Shown here: piece after piece, positions 41,400 to 52,118 of the stretch
Layout: every line of letters starts with the position of its first letter
Position numbering within the stretch: the first letter of the stretch is position 1
DNA from: Heterobasidion occidentale
Lineage: Eukaryota; Basidiomycota; Agaricomycetes; Russulales; Bondarzewiaceae
NCBI GenBank assembly: GCA_039111635.1
Contig: JBCAQO010000010.1
Coordinates: 1,302,001 to 1,366,000 of the forward strand
Reading direction: 5' to 3'
DNA length: 64,000 nucleotides
The notes under the pieces: generated by a model
Seen by the model: the letters and a program-made list of their open reading frames with translations, nothing else
Told to the model about the DNA's origin: nothing
The model's database searches: none
Made by a program: the position numbers and the translations under genes

Positions 41400-42197
41400 A
41401 TGTTCAAACTCATTCGACGGATTTCTTCATCTATCTATCCACGCCCAGATCGACCATGGTCCGATGATGGTGCGTTCTAATCTAGTTCATTTGCGCAGTG
41501 AGGGTAACGCGTTGGCGCCCGTCGGTATGCGTGATGCACGGTCTGATCTTTTCGAACCTGACTCACAGCGACCTCGACTGCACCTACGATCGGGAAGAAG
41601 AGGCGCATGAGTGATGAGGATGACGACGAGAGCATACGGGGCGAGGGGTCTACGCGGAAACGACGCGGGCAATTGGACCGGGAAAGCACCGTTGCGAGTG
41701 ATTTCGAAGAGATGAGCGCAAAGGGGAAAGAGACAGATCCAGGAGTGAAGGAAGTCACACGCGGAGTCAACGAAGTCGAACTGGAGGACAAGAAGGAGAC
41801 GAGCGAGGAGAGGCCAAGTGTCGATTCACCAGAGGATGATCCGGTAGCAGTGAAGGACACGGAGGAGGTGAGGAAGGATACGGAAGCAGGGCCTACGGGG
41901 GAGCAGGTTGTCGAGGGTTCCTCAATAAAGGACGAGGGTGCGGTGACTAAATCGGAAGAGGAGTCCGTGACGAAGGAGGCTGCTGTGGTCGCAGAAGGAT
42001 CGGATTCGAAGGATACCAGTGTCCGCTCCGAGACCTCTATCCCTCCCGCTGCCTCGTCATCTACTTCCGATCCACAGGATGCGGCTGGGACAAGCTCAGA
42101 CGAGATCGCAAGTGTTGTCGAGAATGACGATGCGTCGACAAAGAAGATTGCAGGCAAGGAAGAGGATAAAGACAATGAAGGCTTGGCTAAGCCATGA
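41400..42197 (+). CDS. Small acidic disordered protein, unknown function
   Basis: Exon 1 41400-41469 encodes MFKLIRRISSSIYPRPDRPW-SDD. The intron 41470-41568 (GTGCGT...ACAG) joins it in phase to exon 2 (41569-42197), which begins TSTAPTIGKKRRMSDEDDDE. In total 232 residues. The rest is low complexity rich in Glu, Asp, Ser, Lys and Val, ending EDKDNEGLAKP. The N-terminal FKLIRR...PRPDRPW...TIGKKRR block is the only ordered-looking part and includes a likely nuclear localisation signal (GKKRR). The start is preferred over the internal ATG at 41607 because the upstream exon fits phase and gives the conserved-looking block. No family is recognised. Probably nuclear. Confidence 0.6.
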
Positions 42198-43286
42198 TGC
42201 ATCTTGCCTCTTAGTCGGCGCTCCCCGATATCTCGACGCCATGCATCGCATTTAGGTAAATTCCCCAAGCGTGGGTGATTGCACATCTGATATTATGTGT
42301 CGTAGCAGAGGTATCTACGGATTGTCTGATTTCGACTAATTGTGATATGATCTGCTGTTTTGTTTCTCTGCATCTCCTCTGCACTTCTTGTTTACTTATT
42401 TCTTGTCGTCGTCTTGTATACACCATATCAACGATCCCTCTTCCAAGTCATGATGCAATATTCTATGGTTTCCCCTTTCCCTGCACTGACAGCTCAGAGC
42501 GACGCCTTCCCAATTAGACCGACGCATGCTCTCCTCGAGGCTCGTTTTGGAAACACGATTTGTTCGCCGATGCCGCGGAGATCGTGAGGGCAGGGACCTT
42601 GGGTGTTCTCAGTGAGTACGCGTTCTGCTTCCGCTGCCTGCAGAGCTTCGGAGACTAATGGAAGATGTGTTTTTCGTTCTCACATACGCTATCCGGATAA
42701 AGATTATGTGATAACCTCTGAAGAGCATGGCCACGAGGGTGATCAAGGACCAAGGTCACTGCTTTCCATCAGATCCCCGTCCGTCGTCCCCACCTTAATA
42801 TCTGCATACAACGAAGGTTTCGTCTCCCATCATGCATCATGCATCAGTCTCCACATCGATTAACTCAGTCACCGCGCACTCATCTAACACTCATGACTCT
42901 GGATGGCAGCTTGCGCAAGCGACTACAGTATTGGTAGGTACACGCAGCTGCAAGGGATGTCATCAGTATGGCGCTTCCTACATGAGACCAGCTGCAGGTG
43001 CGGCCTCCGTTCAAGGCGAGCTGCGGCTGCTGTATAAAGACCGGGAGGTCAGTGTTTTCGTCAGCGAGTTAGATCGAGGGCGGCCTTCACGCATGCCTCG
43101 TGCCGTCCGCCCTCCCTCTCACGCACAAAGTATACCTACAGATACACGTGGTACTCGGCTTTTGAGCATATATAGCTCCGTTTTATGAGATCCACGACTT
43201 GATTTTTTCTCAGCCACTCAATACTCGCTCAGTACTGCCTTCAAGCGGTCCCAAGGCTGTATGCCCAGCACGGGATACACAGTCCC
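42198..43286. other. Intergenic, 1.09 kb
   Basis: 3' flank of the acidic orphan and promoter of the next gene. A 118-codon frame at 42832-43188 has no motif and is not called. A TATATAG element near 43168-43175 lies about 115 bases upstream of the next start codon and may be its TATA box. Confidence 0.4.
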
Positions 43287-44880
43287 ATGCCGCAATTATT
43301 TCCCTCCAGTTCTCCCTCCAAAGTTGACATCGAGCACGTCTCCATCAGGGGAAGCCAGCGTGTGCACCGCTCGAGCACAGATGGCAGTCCACCTTCGCCC
43401 TCTCCTGCTGAGCACCACTATGCCGGCCCTTCCCGGGTCAATTGGCTGCCCTGTGAACCTGGAGCCTCTTCTCGAAGCCTCCATTCACCGCAGCGTCGAC
43501 TTAGCATGCACGCACACCCGCTAGGGCGTTCTGCCTCTTCGCCGACGCTTCCGTTATGGCCTGCTGCTCCTAGAATCTACAGCCATCCGTCCATGTCCAG
43601 CCATCGCTCTCTGCAGCTTGATAGGCTCTACACGGAGCGCCCCGTGGAGTCGGAGGACAGTCTGACGCTCCTCCACCTTCAACCTCTGTCTCCCATAATT
43701 GAGCAGGCGCAACTGAGTGGATCACGGAGGACAAGGAAAACTTCGTCTGTGAACGAGTCCCCATTGACGCCTGAGACACCGGCGTCCCTCGATCACGGTG
43801 CATATCACATACATGCTTTCTGTTGGCAACTTCTACTCATGTTTGTGACGCACAGGAGATCACGGGTCCACCTACTCTGCATTCCTGAAACGACCTCTGA
43901 AACGCTCAGTCTCGCAAGCCTCTTCTAGCTCTCTGCGGACAGTGGTGACTACTACAGCACCGACACTCCCTCCTCTCGATCTTCGCCCGCAATTCGTGGC
44001 CACGCACCGGAACGGCCCACAGCTGTTCTCGACCGTCTACGAGGATGCCGCCTCAGAACGCACAGGCAGCTTTGTCACTGCCCGCTCCATCGCCGGCTCA
44101 GACCACGACCCGGATCCTCACCTCGACCCAGGACCCGAACGAGACCTCGAGGCGCAAATGGATGACCCAGACGTCACTTTCGTGAAACCGCCATCGAATG
44201 ATGCAGATGCAACCTTTGTCGACACCGTTCCGTCTTCTTCACCTTCACCTGATCGACAGCTCGATCTTTCACGCCCACGTAGCCCACCTTCCGTATCTTC
44301 CTCTTTCCTATCACGTCGCTGGCGCAAGGGCCTATCCTTCGGCAGCACGCGACCCTCTTTCACCTCCCTCCTGCCCTCCAAAGAAGACCTGCCTCCCCTT
44401 CCTGCCCTGTTGTTCTGGGTAGGCTTCGTAGCACCGTGGTGCTGGCTTATTGGTGGATGGCTCGTTGGCGAGGGGAACGGTGTTGACACGGAGGGAAAAG
44501 GGCCGATCATTCCTTTCTGGGTGGTACATAAAGCTGATGATAAAATCAAGCCCGACGCTGGGGGAAGCGAAAAAGGGAAGACAAAGGAAACTGTGACCCC
44601 GAAGCAGGTTGAGGAGACTTCCCGGCTGACGACGCAGGCAGGCAGTGGTGCACAGCAGACGGTCGACAGCACAGGCTCGCCTCGAACGTCATTTTGGAGA
44701 AGACTTGGCTGTGCTCTTGCCACAGACAAACTGGATTCAGGCGATGAGAAGATGGTCGTGCGGACAAAGCGTGGTGAAGAGGCCTGGGTCGTGCGCTGTC
44801 GTCTTGCCGCAGCAGTGAGCGGCGTGCTTTTGGTGGTCGCTTTCGTCGTGGCCTTGATCGTTGTCGGCCGGGGATCCTGA
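43287..44880 (+). CDS. Basidiomycete membrane protein with disordered N-terminus and two membrane segments
   Basis: Exon 1 starts MPQLFPSSSPSKVDIEHVSI at 43287 and ends SLDH. The intron (GTGCAT...CACAG, about 43799-43855) joins it to GDHGSTYSAFLKRPLKRSVS and on to VVTTTAPTLPPLDLRPQFVA. The long soluble region is Ser/Pro/Asp-rich, with FVTARSIAGSDHD and DPDVTFVKPPSNDADATFVD. Then come LPALLFWVGFVAPWCWLIGG (first membrane segment) and, at the extreme C-terminus, RLAAAVSGVLLVVAFVVALI (second), just before the stop at 44880. A basic, Arg-rich segment precedes each. The PPLPALLFWVGF-APWCWLIGG motif recurs in my memory of Agaricomycete orphan proteins but has no assigned role. A tail-anchored or hairpin topology is inferred, with both long regions on the cytosolic side possible. 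Confidence 0.65.
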
Positions 44881-45287
44881 ACTTCCAGAAGTGACCTCAA
44901 TGGAGGAACTCCTGCATGCCGTTCATTTTGACATGAACAGGGACGCTGGCACTTTCTAGAATGTACGATTACCGTATGTATTCAGTCTTCACTGTACATG
45001 TATACACCTCATTGCATCCTTCATGACTTCTCATGTTCAGCATATGTACGCTAGTGCACATACTTTTATACGCATACTGTATACCTCAGTCTCTTAGCAT
45101 TGACCGCAGTCTATCCTCCTTTTACAGTTCGTCGCCACGTTGGCAGATAATTAGTTCCATTGAATAAGCATAACATATAACAGCGATTGAGATGCGATAC
45201 AGATACATGTCCAATAAATATCAGAGCAGAAGCATCCAATGCAAGGGCGTTGCGTACGAAAACCAAAATGCGGGTACTGCGTACAAA
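44881..45287. other. Convergent intergenic region (membrane protein / IRE1)
   Basis: About 400 bases, AT-rich with several ATACATAT-like stretches, typical of 3' UTR and polyadenylation regions. No gene seen. Confidence 0.5.
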
Positions 45288-48200
45288 TCAATCAGCGAGA
45301 TCAAAATACGAGCGGAACATAGACTCCAGGCGTAGTGAGGAATTTGCGATGACAGAGTGTACATGGAGAAAGAGACGGGGAAAGCGGCGAGTAAAGTAGG
45401 AGAGGTATCCTTCTGGCATAGAGCCGACATGACGCTTGACGTTGTCGGGTAAGTCTTGGTAGTGGTGTTTCTGGTCGATCACTGAATAAGGATAGTTCTA
45501 CACTTCAAAAGATACGGGTAGATACCTTGTTCCGTAAGGCGCGGAGAAGATCCTGAACAGATCGGCCGTCATATTTTCTGAATTTGCCGAGGTTTTCGAC
45601 AAATGTTTTATCCAAACGTGATGGCCAATCGGGGCCAACGACACTATTAGCGTTCTCCTCCAACTGGACAAGGTCAGGATCTCGAGGGTCGCGACACATT
45701 ATCTCGAAACGGTCCGATGCATCCTGCAAGAATGCTAGTCGTCGTCCGGGATCCCAGAAATACGGATGCATGAGGCATGTAGTTGTGTCCGGTCTAATTT
45801 GTGAGCCAAACAATTAGCATAGAATCCCTGGCAGACAGAGAAAGCCATACCTCGCCGACGCTTCAGGCTCCAGCATTGAACTGATAAGATCCACTGCCTC
45901 AGATCCCTCCTCGCCAAACTGCTCTAACCCAGCTAGCGATCGTTCATTCCGTAAGATATTGACCTCCCGCTCGAATCGATCTCCAAATGGATGGCCTCCG
46001 TTCGTCAAGGTATAATAGAAGAGACACCCTAGAGCGAAGATATCGACCGACTTGGTCAAGCGTGTCGGATTTGACTTGCCTGCCGTACTGGTACTCGTCG
46101 TCGTGCCAATGCTATCTCTGGAGGATTGGGAATCCTCGCCAGTGGTTTCATCGAGTTTGACTTCGCCACGAAGGATCTCAGGTGCACGCCAGCCGACAGT
46201 GCCAACGCCCAATACCCCTCCTGCAGTGGGCAAGAAGCTTGTTTGGTCCATTTCGAGTTTCCTACAGAGACCGAAATCCGATATCAACATGCGATGCCCT
46301 GCGGACTCGCCGACGCCCTTCTTCGCGCTAGAAACGAGTATATTCTGTGGCTTGATGTCACGATGAACGATCTTGAGCGCGTGCAGATGTCGAAGACCTG
46401 AGGTGATTTGTCGAAGTGCACGTTTTGGCTCAAATGCGATAGCGATTTCGCGGAATTGGTCAGGTCGCTCGATAATATCCGCGAGAGACGCCGGACATAA
46501 CTCGAGTGCGATGTACAAGAAATTCGCTTGTGCTTCTTGATAGTAGTATCTGATTACGTTCGGATGGTCATCGGCGTCCTGCAACAAGCTCACTTCGCGA
46601 GATGCGAGTGTCACAAAGTCATGTAAAAGCCGCTTGACGGCGACCGCACGCCCTTGCATTGACCCTCGGTAGACGACCGTACCGTGAGATCCAAATCCTA
46701 TGTTACTGTTGAGCAACAAAAATATTCAGAGAAAGGAAAGACATACCAAGTACGGTATCCGAGACAACTAAGGAGGGGGCGGTGATCGGCTTCGGTGTGT
46801 TTGGGATGAGGAGTTGCGAGAGGTTGCCCGTGAATTCTTCAGGCTTTTCGTTTTCATCCGCATCCGCATCCTCTGCAGCGAGATCTTTTGCATTGCCCCG
46901 TTTCTTCTTGCCTCGTCGCCTTCTTGCGTTTTTGCGCCTATTCGACGTAGCAGCGGCATCCCCCTCTTTCTCGCTGTCATCATCGCCCAGGTCATCAATA
47001 GGTTCTGAAGATAGAATGCTGTCGGGCAATGGCGTCTTCAACATTTTGACAGTCGATACCATAGCTGGATGTTGGGGTGGCGTGGAAGGGCGCTCAGGAA
47101 CGGTGACAGGGTAGAAGTCAGATACTTTCTCGGCCGGTGTTCCTTTGACAGTGTCGACATCGATGTCAATGACTGCAGAGGCCTTCTCTGACGGGCGGTC
47201 GTTACGCCGGTTCCGAACAGACCGAGCAGACCAAAATGCGATGCCACTCAAAACGATGAAGGTTAGGAGTGCTGCAGTATACGACTGCATACTTGGCAAC
47301 CCTCCAAGCAGTGGAGTTGAGTGACCGCTACCAATCCACGGACGAGACTGCACGATGGTCCTATCGTCGCCATGAGGAAGAATGGGATCCTCTTTGCTTT
47401 CATCGCCGATAAAGATCTGCGAATTGGTGTTCGAAGATGGGGGTTGCACTATTGTGGGAGCGCCATCGAGTAACCGCGCTAAGCGCGATCGGCTGTTGGC
47501 CTCCAGCGGCCTGATACCAACCAAACAACGAAGGTCTGAGCTACCAGTTTCGCAGAGTTCATGCAGGTCCGCTACGGAGTCTACAGCATGGGTATCCATG
47601 ACGCCTGGCGGAGGATCAATCGCTTTGAGTCGTCGATTGTATGGCCCCCCAAAGACAACGAGCGGAAAATGATCGGGGCTTAACGCGAAGAGGGATCCGG
47701 TCTCTTCAACCAGACCTACGTATGCAGCATCAAGATTAGGGAAACGGCGAGATTTGACGGCTGCAGGAAGATCGATGGCGGGAAGAACGTCTTGAAGGCG
47801 AGGGCGAGGTTGAAGGAGGACGAAAGGATCTTTGCGTTTACGGCTCTTCACGACATCAAAGATGGCAACGCTATATGTCTGAGATCAGCGTCAAGAAAGC
47901 AGTGCATCGAAAAGATGCTAAAAAAGAAAATTCGAAAAAGATTTGAGGACAGTGGTCTGCACATTTACCATCCATGCTTCAGCGTGAGACGGAGGTTTGT
48001 GGACATGACAGACTATTAGACATTCACGAATATTCCAAACTCAGAGCTTCTTACCCCCAATTGTCCCAAAAAGTGAATGAGTAAAGAATGAGGTGAGACT
48101 CACACTGGATTTGAGAACCTTTGAGCCCAAACAAAAGTATTTGCGGACAGCGAGCCATCTGGTTTGCGTCGTTTGAAGGATATAATCTCTCCGTTTGGTA

Positions 48201-49156
48201 GCGAGTCTATATAGGTATCGTCGCTGGTACGGCTGTACACAGCCTGCTGTTCCAAGTCCTGATTGTTCGGGCCATACGTTGAGAAAGAAAGGTGCTGGAC
48301 CGGAAGCTTCCGCGAAGACGGGGGATGTGGGCGTGTATGGATGGAGATATGGTAGTCTTTGATGCATACTCATTATACAGGATTATGCGAATGCACGAAG
48401 GGAAGACTCACCGGTGCGCCCTATGAAAATCTCTGTTGGGTGTTGAGCTCGGTGTGGCTTTGTACCATCGAGCTCGTCTAGGTCAATGTCCATCGGATCC
48501 TTGTCGGTTAGATCCTCAAAGGGATCCCACGGGCATTCTGAGTCTAAGGCCGCCTTCACTTTGCCCGTCTCGAGCTCTATAAGCAACAGTGACGTCTTCT
48601 TCCTACCAACAAAAACCCTCCTGTCTGTGTCCTCAAAACTGAATGGGGACATATCGACTAGCTGCGGCATAGAGAACGGAAGGCGCTGCAGAGGACCAGA
48701 TGGTGAAGACGCTACGTAGATATCCCCCGACTGAGGCTCGATGATATATGTCTCCTGCGTGCTCGAGTCTTCTTCGAGATCGGGATCGAAGTCGGCATGT
48801 CGAGTGGTGATGAGGGGTTGTAGTGATGTGGGAGCGGAAGCAGAAGCGCCTGCAGCGTCTGCTGTCAACGTAGTTGGCATCGACCAGAGCGTTTCGCCTG
48901 TTCCTCTGTCGAGGGCGTGGAACTTTCCGTCGACTGAAGCGACCAAGACGATATCCAAAAGCTCCAAAACATCTTTGCTTTCGTCTGCGGAGGCAGTGCT
49001 TCCGAGAGAACGTGAAAAGGGTAGGGTTTCGACCTGACTGAGACCGGCTGACGCTCCGTTGAGCTCGCGCTTCGATGCAATGGTCTCAGCAAGACATTTC
49101 GCAAGAATTAAGGAGATAAAGAACAGAGAGTAATGAAGAAAAGGGAGGGGTGACAT
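45288..49156 (-). CDS. IRE1: IRE1, ER stress sensor kinase/endoribonuclease
   Basis: Senses unfolded proteins in the ER lumen and cleaves HAC1/XBP1-type mRNA. The signal peptide MSPLPFLHYSLFFISLILAK starts at 49156. Luminal propeller: DIVLVASVDGKFHALDRGTG-ETLWSMP, LLLIELETGKVKAAL, LSFSTYGPNNQDLEQQAVYS, NGEIISFKRRKPDGSL, PLVVFGGPYNRRL. Membrane helix SYTAALLTFIVLSGIAFW, then a basic/acidic linker. Kinase: GFGSHGTVVYRG, AVAVKRLL (ATP lysine), YIALELCPASLADII, IVHRDIKPQNIL, SDFGLCRKLE, VGTVGWRAPEIL, DIFALGCLFYYTLTNGGHPF. KEN RNase: HPYFWDPGRRLAFLQDASDR, WPSRLDKTFVENLGKFRKYD, HHYQDLPDNVKRHVGSMPEG, YLSYFTRRFPRLFLHVHS; stop at 45288. About 35 Ser/Thr-rich residues are inserted between the APE motif and DIFALG. 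Divergent from SerRS. Confidence 0.95.
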
Positions 49157-49422
49157 GGGTAGTCATAATTTTGCGGGTTGAAAGACGTTTCAGGAACGTA
49201 ACGCGGTACAGACCCCCCGTGGGAAGCGTGCCCTTGTCATATTCTGCGCTTATATTACGCCTTCAGTTAAGTACTTTATATACCAGATCTTATCTATCGC
49301 TGAATTACGGATCCATCGATCGACTCATTTTGAGGAGTCAAGACCGTACTGACCTGCTAAACTGAAGCATATACCCCTCTTTTCCTAACTCATACAGTTT
49401 GTCGTGAAACGTAGATCAAACC
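49157..49422. promoter_or_regulatory. Divergent promoter region IRE1 / seryl-tRNA synthetase
   Basis: 266 bases between divergent start codons. It contains a short TTTATATACC element (about 49273-49282, plus strand), about 145 bases upstream of the SerRS ATG, which may be a TATA box. Other elements are not resolved. Confidence 0.4.
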
Positions 49423-51213
49423 ATGACGCTAGATGTTCTGAGCTTTATTGACGCCAAGGGCGGCAATGCCGAAGAAATTCGCGACTCTCAGCGCAAGCGC
49501 GGGCACTCAGTCGAGCTAGTCGGTGAGATCATCCAGATGTATGCAGACTGGGTCAAGAGTGAGTTCGTGTCTTTGTGTCTTTTGATCTGGGAAGTGACGT
49601 GATTGCTCTACCCGTGTCCCCTCAGTGGACTTCGATGCAAACAGCCTGAGTAAACAGGTCAATGCTGTACAGAAGCAGATCGCGACTAAAAAAAAGGTGG
49701 GTAATGTCACCCGTTGGTTCGTTTGTGTTTTCCCCGGATCACTGGCAACTAATATTTTGGCATGTGTCTCAAGGCTAAGGAGAATGCAGATGATTTAGTT
49801 ACAGAGAAAAAGACGCTCGATGCCCAAGTCGAGGCAAAGCGAAAGGAGGCCCGCGAGTTCGAGCTGCAGATGAGACAGAAGGCTAGCACAATCGGCAATA
49901 TTGTCGGGAAGGCTGTTCCAGTGAGCCAGACAGAGGTGAGTCCCCGGCTTTACCCCTTTGGTGTATGCAGCGCGGTGAACTGAGGACTAGTTGAGTAGGA
50001 CGATAATGTTACCCTCAAAACATGGCATCCTGAAGGACCGAACGCCGAAGTAGAGAAGAAATCAAATATTCTTGCGCACCACGAAGTGCTCCTGCGATTA
50101 GATGCCATGGATCTCGAGCGAGGTATGTGCTGCCAGTCTAAGACGCAAACAATGTATATTTACTAGTTGTACACTGCGAAGGTGCCAAGGTTGCAGGACA
50201 CCGAGGTTACTACCTGACTAACGATGGTATCGATCTCAACCAGGCTCTCATATCTTATGGACTCGACTTTCTCAGAAAACGAGGATACAAGAAGGTTCAA
50301 CCCCCCTTCATGATGAACAAAGATGTAATGGCAAAGACCGCGCAGCTTGATCAATTCGACGAAGAATTGTACAAGGTACTTGTTCCAACGCAAATCTCAA
50401 TAATGCACATCTCTCATAGCTTTCCCCATAGGTCATCGCCAGCGAGGACGAGAAGTATCTTATCGCGACTTCGGAACAACCTATCTCTGCCTTCCACTCC
50501 GATGAATGGTTCGAAGACCCAAAAACGCAACTCCCCGTACAATACGCCGGTTACTCGACGTGTTTCCGAAAGGAAGCAGGGTCAGCGGGTCGAGATATGT
50601 GGGGTATCTTCCGTGTGCACCAGTTCGAAAAGGTCGAGCAGTTCTGCATCACCGAGCCGGAAAAATCGTGGGATATGTTCGAGACAATGGTCGCAAACTC
50701 TGAGGCATTTTATCAGAGCCTTGGAATTCCGTATCGCGTCGTGGCCATCGTCTCGGGGGCGCTGAATCTGGCGGCAGCCCAGAAATATGATCTCGAAGCG
50801 TGGTTCCCTTTCCAGGGGGCGTACAAGGAATTGGTGTCGTGCTCGAACTGTACCGATTATCGTGAGTGCTTCTCAGTGGAAATTGGATCGCATGCTTATT
50901 TTGTGACAGAGAGCCGGAGGCTTGAAGTTCGCTGTGGCTTGAAGAGCAAGGACCAGACACGCAAAGTTTATGTGCATATGCTCAACGGCACCCTCTGTGC
51001 GACGGAGCGGGCGCTTTGCTGCCTCGTCGAGAATTATCAGACTCCAGAGGTTCTTTGTTTCTCCAAAACCTTTGCTTGACTTGCAGAGCTGACTGTGTCG
51101 TCCAACTCTAGGGCCTCGTTATCCCCGAGGTCCTCCGCCCATACATGCAAGGCCGCGACTTCCTTCCATGGGTGAAAGAGCTGCCAAAGAATCTGCAGCG
51201 TAAACAGGCGTGA
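49423..51213 (+). CDS. SES1: Cytosolic seryl-tRNA synthetase
   Basis: Charges tRNA-Ser with serine. The ATG at 49423 gives [20 protein letters not shown]. The N-terminal coiled-coil arm ([40 protein letters not shown]) is followed by VGHR-type core sequence [60 protein letters not shown], motif 2 [51 protein letters not shown] and motif 3 [20 protein letters not shown], then [18 protein letters not shown] and stop TGA at 51211-51213. About eight short introns with good borders. The lack of an N-terminal presequence and the class of core sequence indicate the cytosolic enzyme. The C-terminal tail ([12 protein letters not shown]) is short and basic. Confidence 0.95.
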
Positions 51214-52118
51214 GCTTCTTGATTGTGATGTACGCTACCTTATTGCGCATTCCTTGCTCTTTGTTTATTCTGGGTGCCTCTGTACAGCGTTACCATACTT
51301 GGGCGATAGGTGTATAGATCGATAGCGAAGAAGTCCAGGTTTTGTTGTATGTAGACTGGTATCTCCCAATGTTCTGTAGAATGATCGGCAGCCCTTGGCG
51401 CTTAGCAGCATGTCTTCGAGAAGCACTGACCGAGAGAGATCCGGACAGCCCGATCCGTGCATATGTGGTATTTGAAAACCTAGGTAGTTACCTCTGTGTG
51501 GTCTCCCGAAGGCAGTGACGATCCTCCTTCAACCTCCGACGTGGTCTTCGGATATTCCCTCCATGCATCGATAGCTTAAAGCGATGGAGACGACAAGCCT
51601 TGCGGCTGCAACTTGCAACAATAGCTTGGATGATGAACCAAATTTGATCCACCCAAATATATCTCGTTGCAAAGAGGAACTCTCTTCATTCTGTACGACC
51701 ACCGAGGTCGCCTGTGCTGCTACGCGACTCAAGTTATCCTCGAGTGTGCGTACAGAACGAGAAGAATTCCTCTAAGCAACGAGCAGTTGGGAGAATGCAT
51801 GGCCTCATGCCTTCTCCGCAAAGCGTTTATAAACAACCAGGATCGTATTCGGAGCGCAGCTGGTCCCACTGCGCGCAAAGGGCCCTGAACTACGCGCTGC
51901 TGGACGTCTATATCTGTGGTAGGAGGGCCAGAATGTGACGACCGAAAATAGGCAGAATTTCTCACTCACATCCCCTTTTGGACAGCTTGGAGCACCAAAG
52001 AACTTTCTCATCACATGATCTATAATTTTCGCGATGGACGTGACTCCTCTTCATTTGGCTCAAGCCCTCCTCCTCTCATCTGTGTCCCACCCAGCGGTCC
52101 TTGCAACCTCAATTTACC
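51214..52118. other. Intergenic: SerRS 3' flank and threonine synthase promoter
   Basis: About 900 bases. No convincing gene on either strand. A TTTATAAAC element (about 51826) and a TGACTC motif (annotated separately) are the only signals noted. Confidence 0.45.
52041..52046 (+). promoter_or_regulatory. TGACTC, core of a GCN4/CPC1-type site
   Basis: TGACTC lies 73-78 bases upstream of the threonine synthase ATG. It is the conserved half of the fungal general amino-acid control element (full palindrome TGACTCA). A six-base match occurs often by chance, so only position and gene function make it worth listing. Confidence 0.3.

Noticed and set aside
42832..43188. 118-codon plus-strand open frame
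   Set aside because: No motif, no conserved composition and no clear partner exons; it lies in a promoter-like gap.
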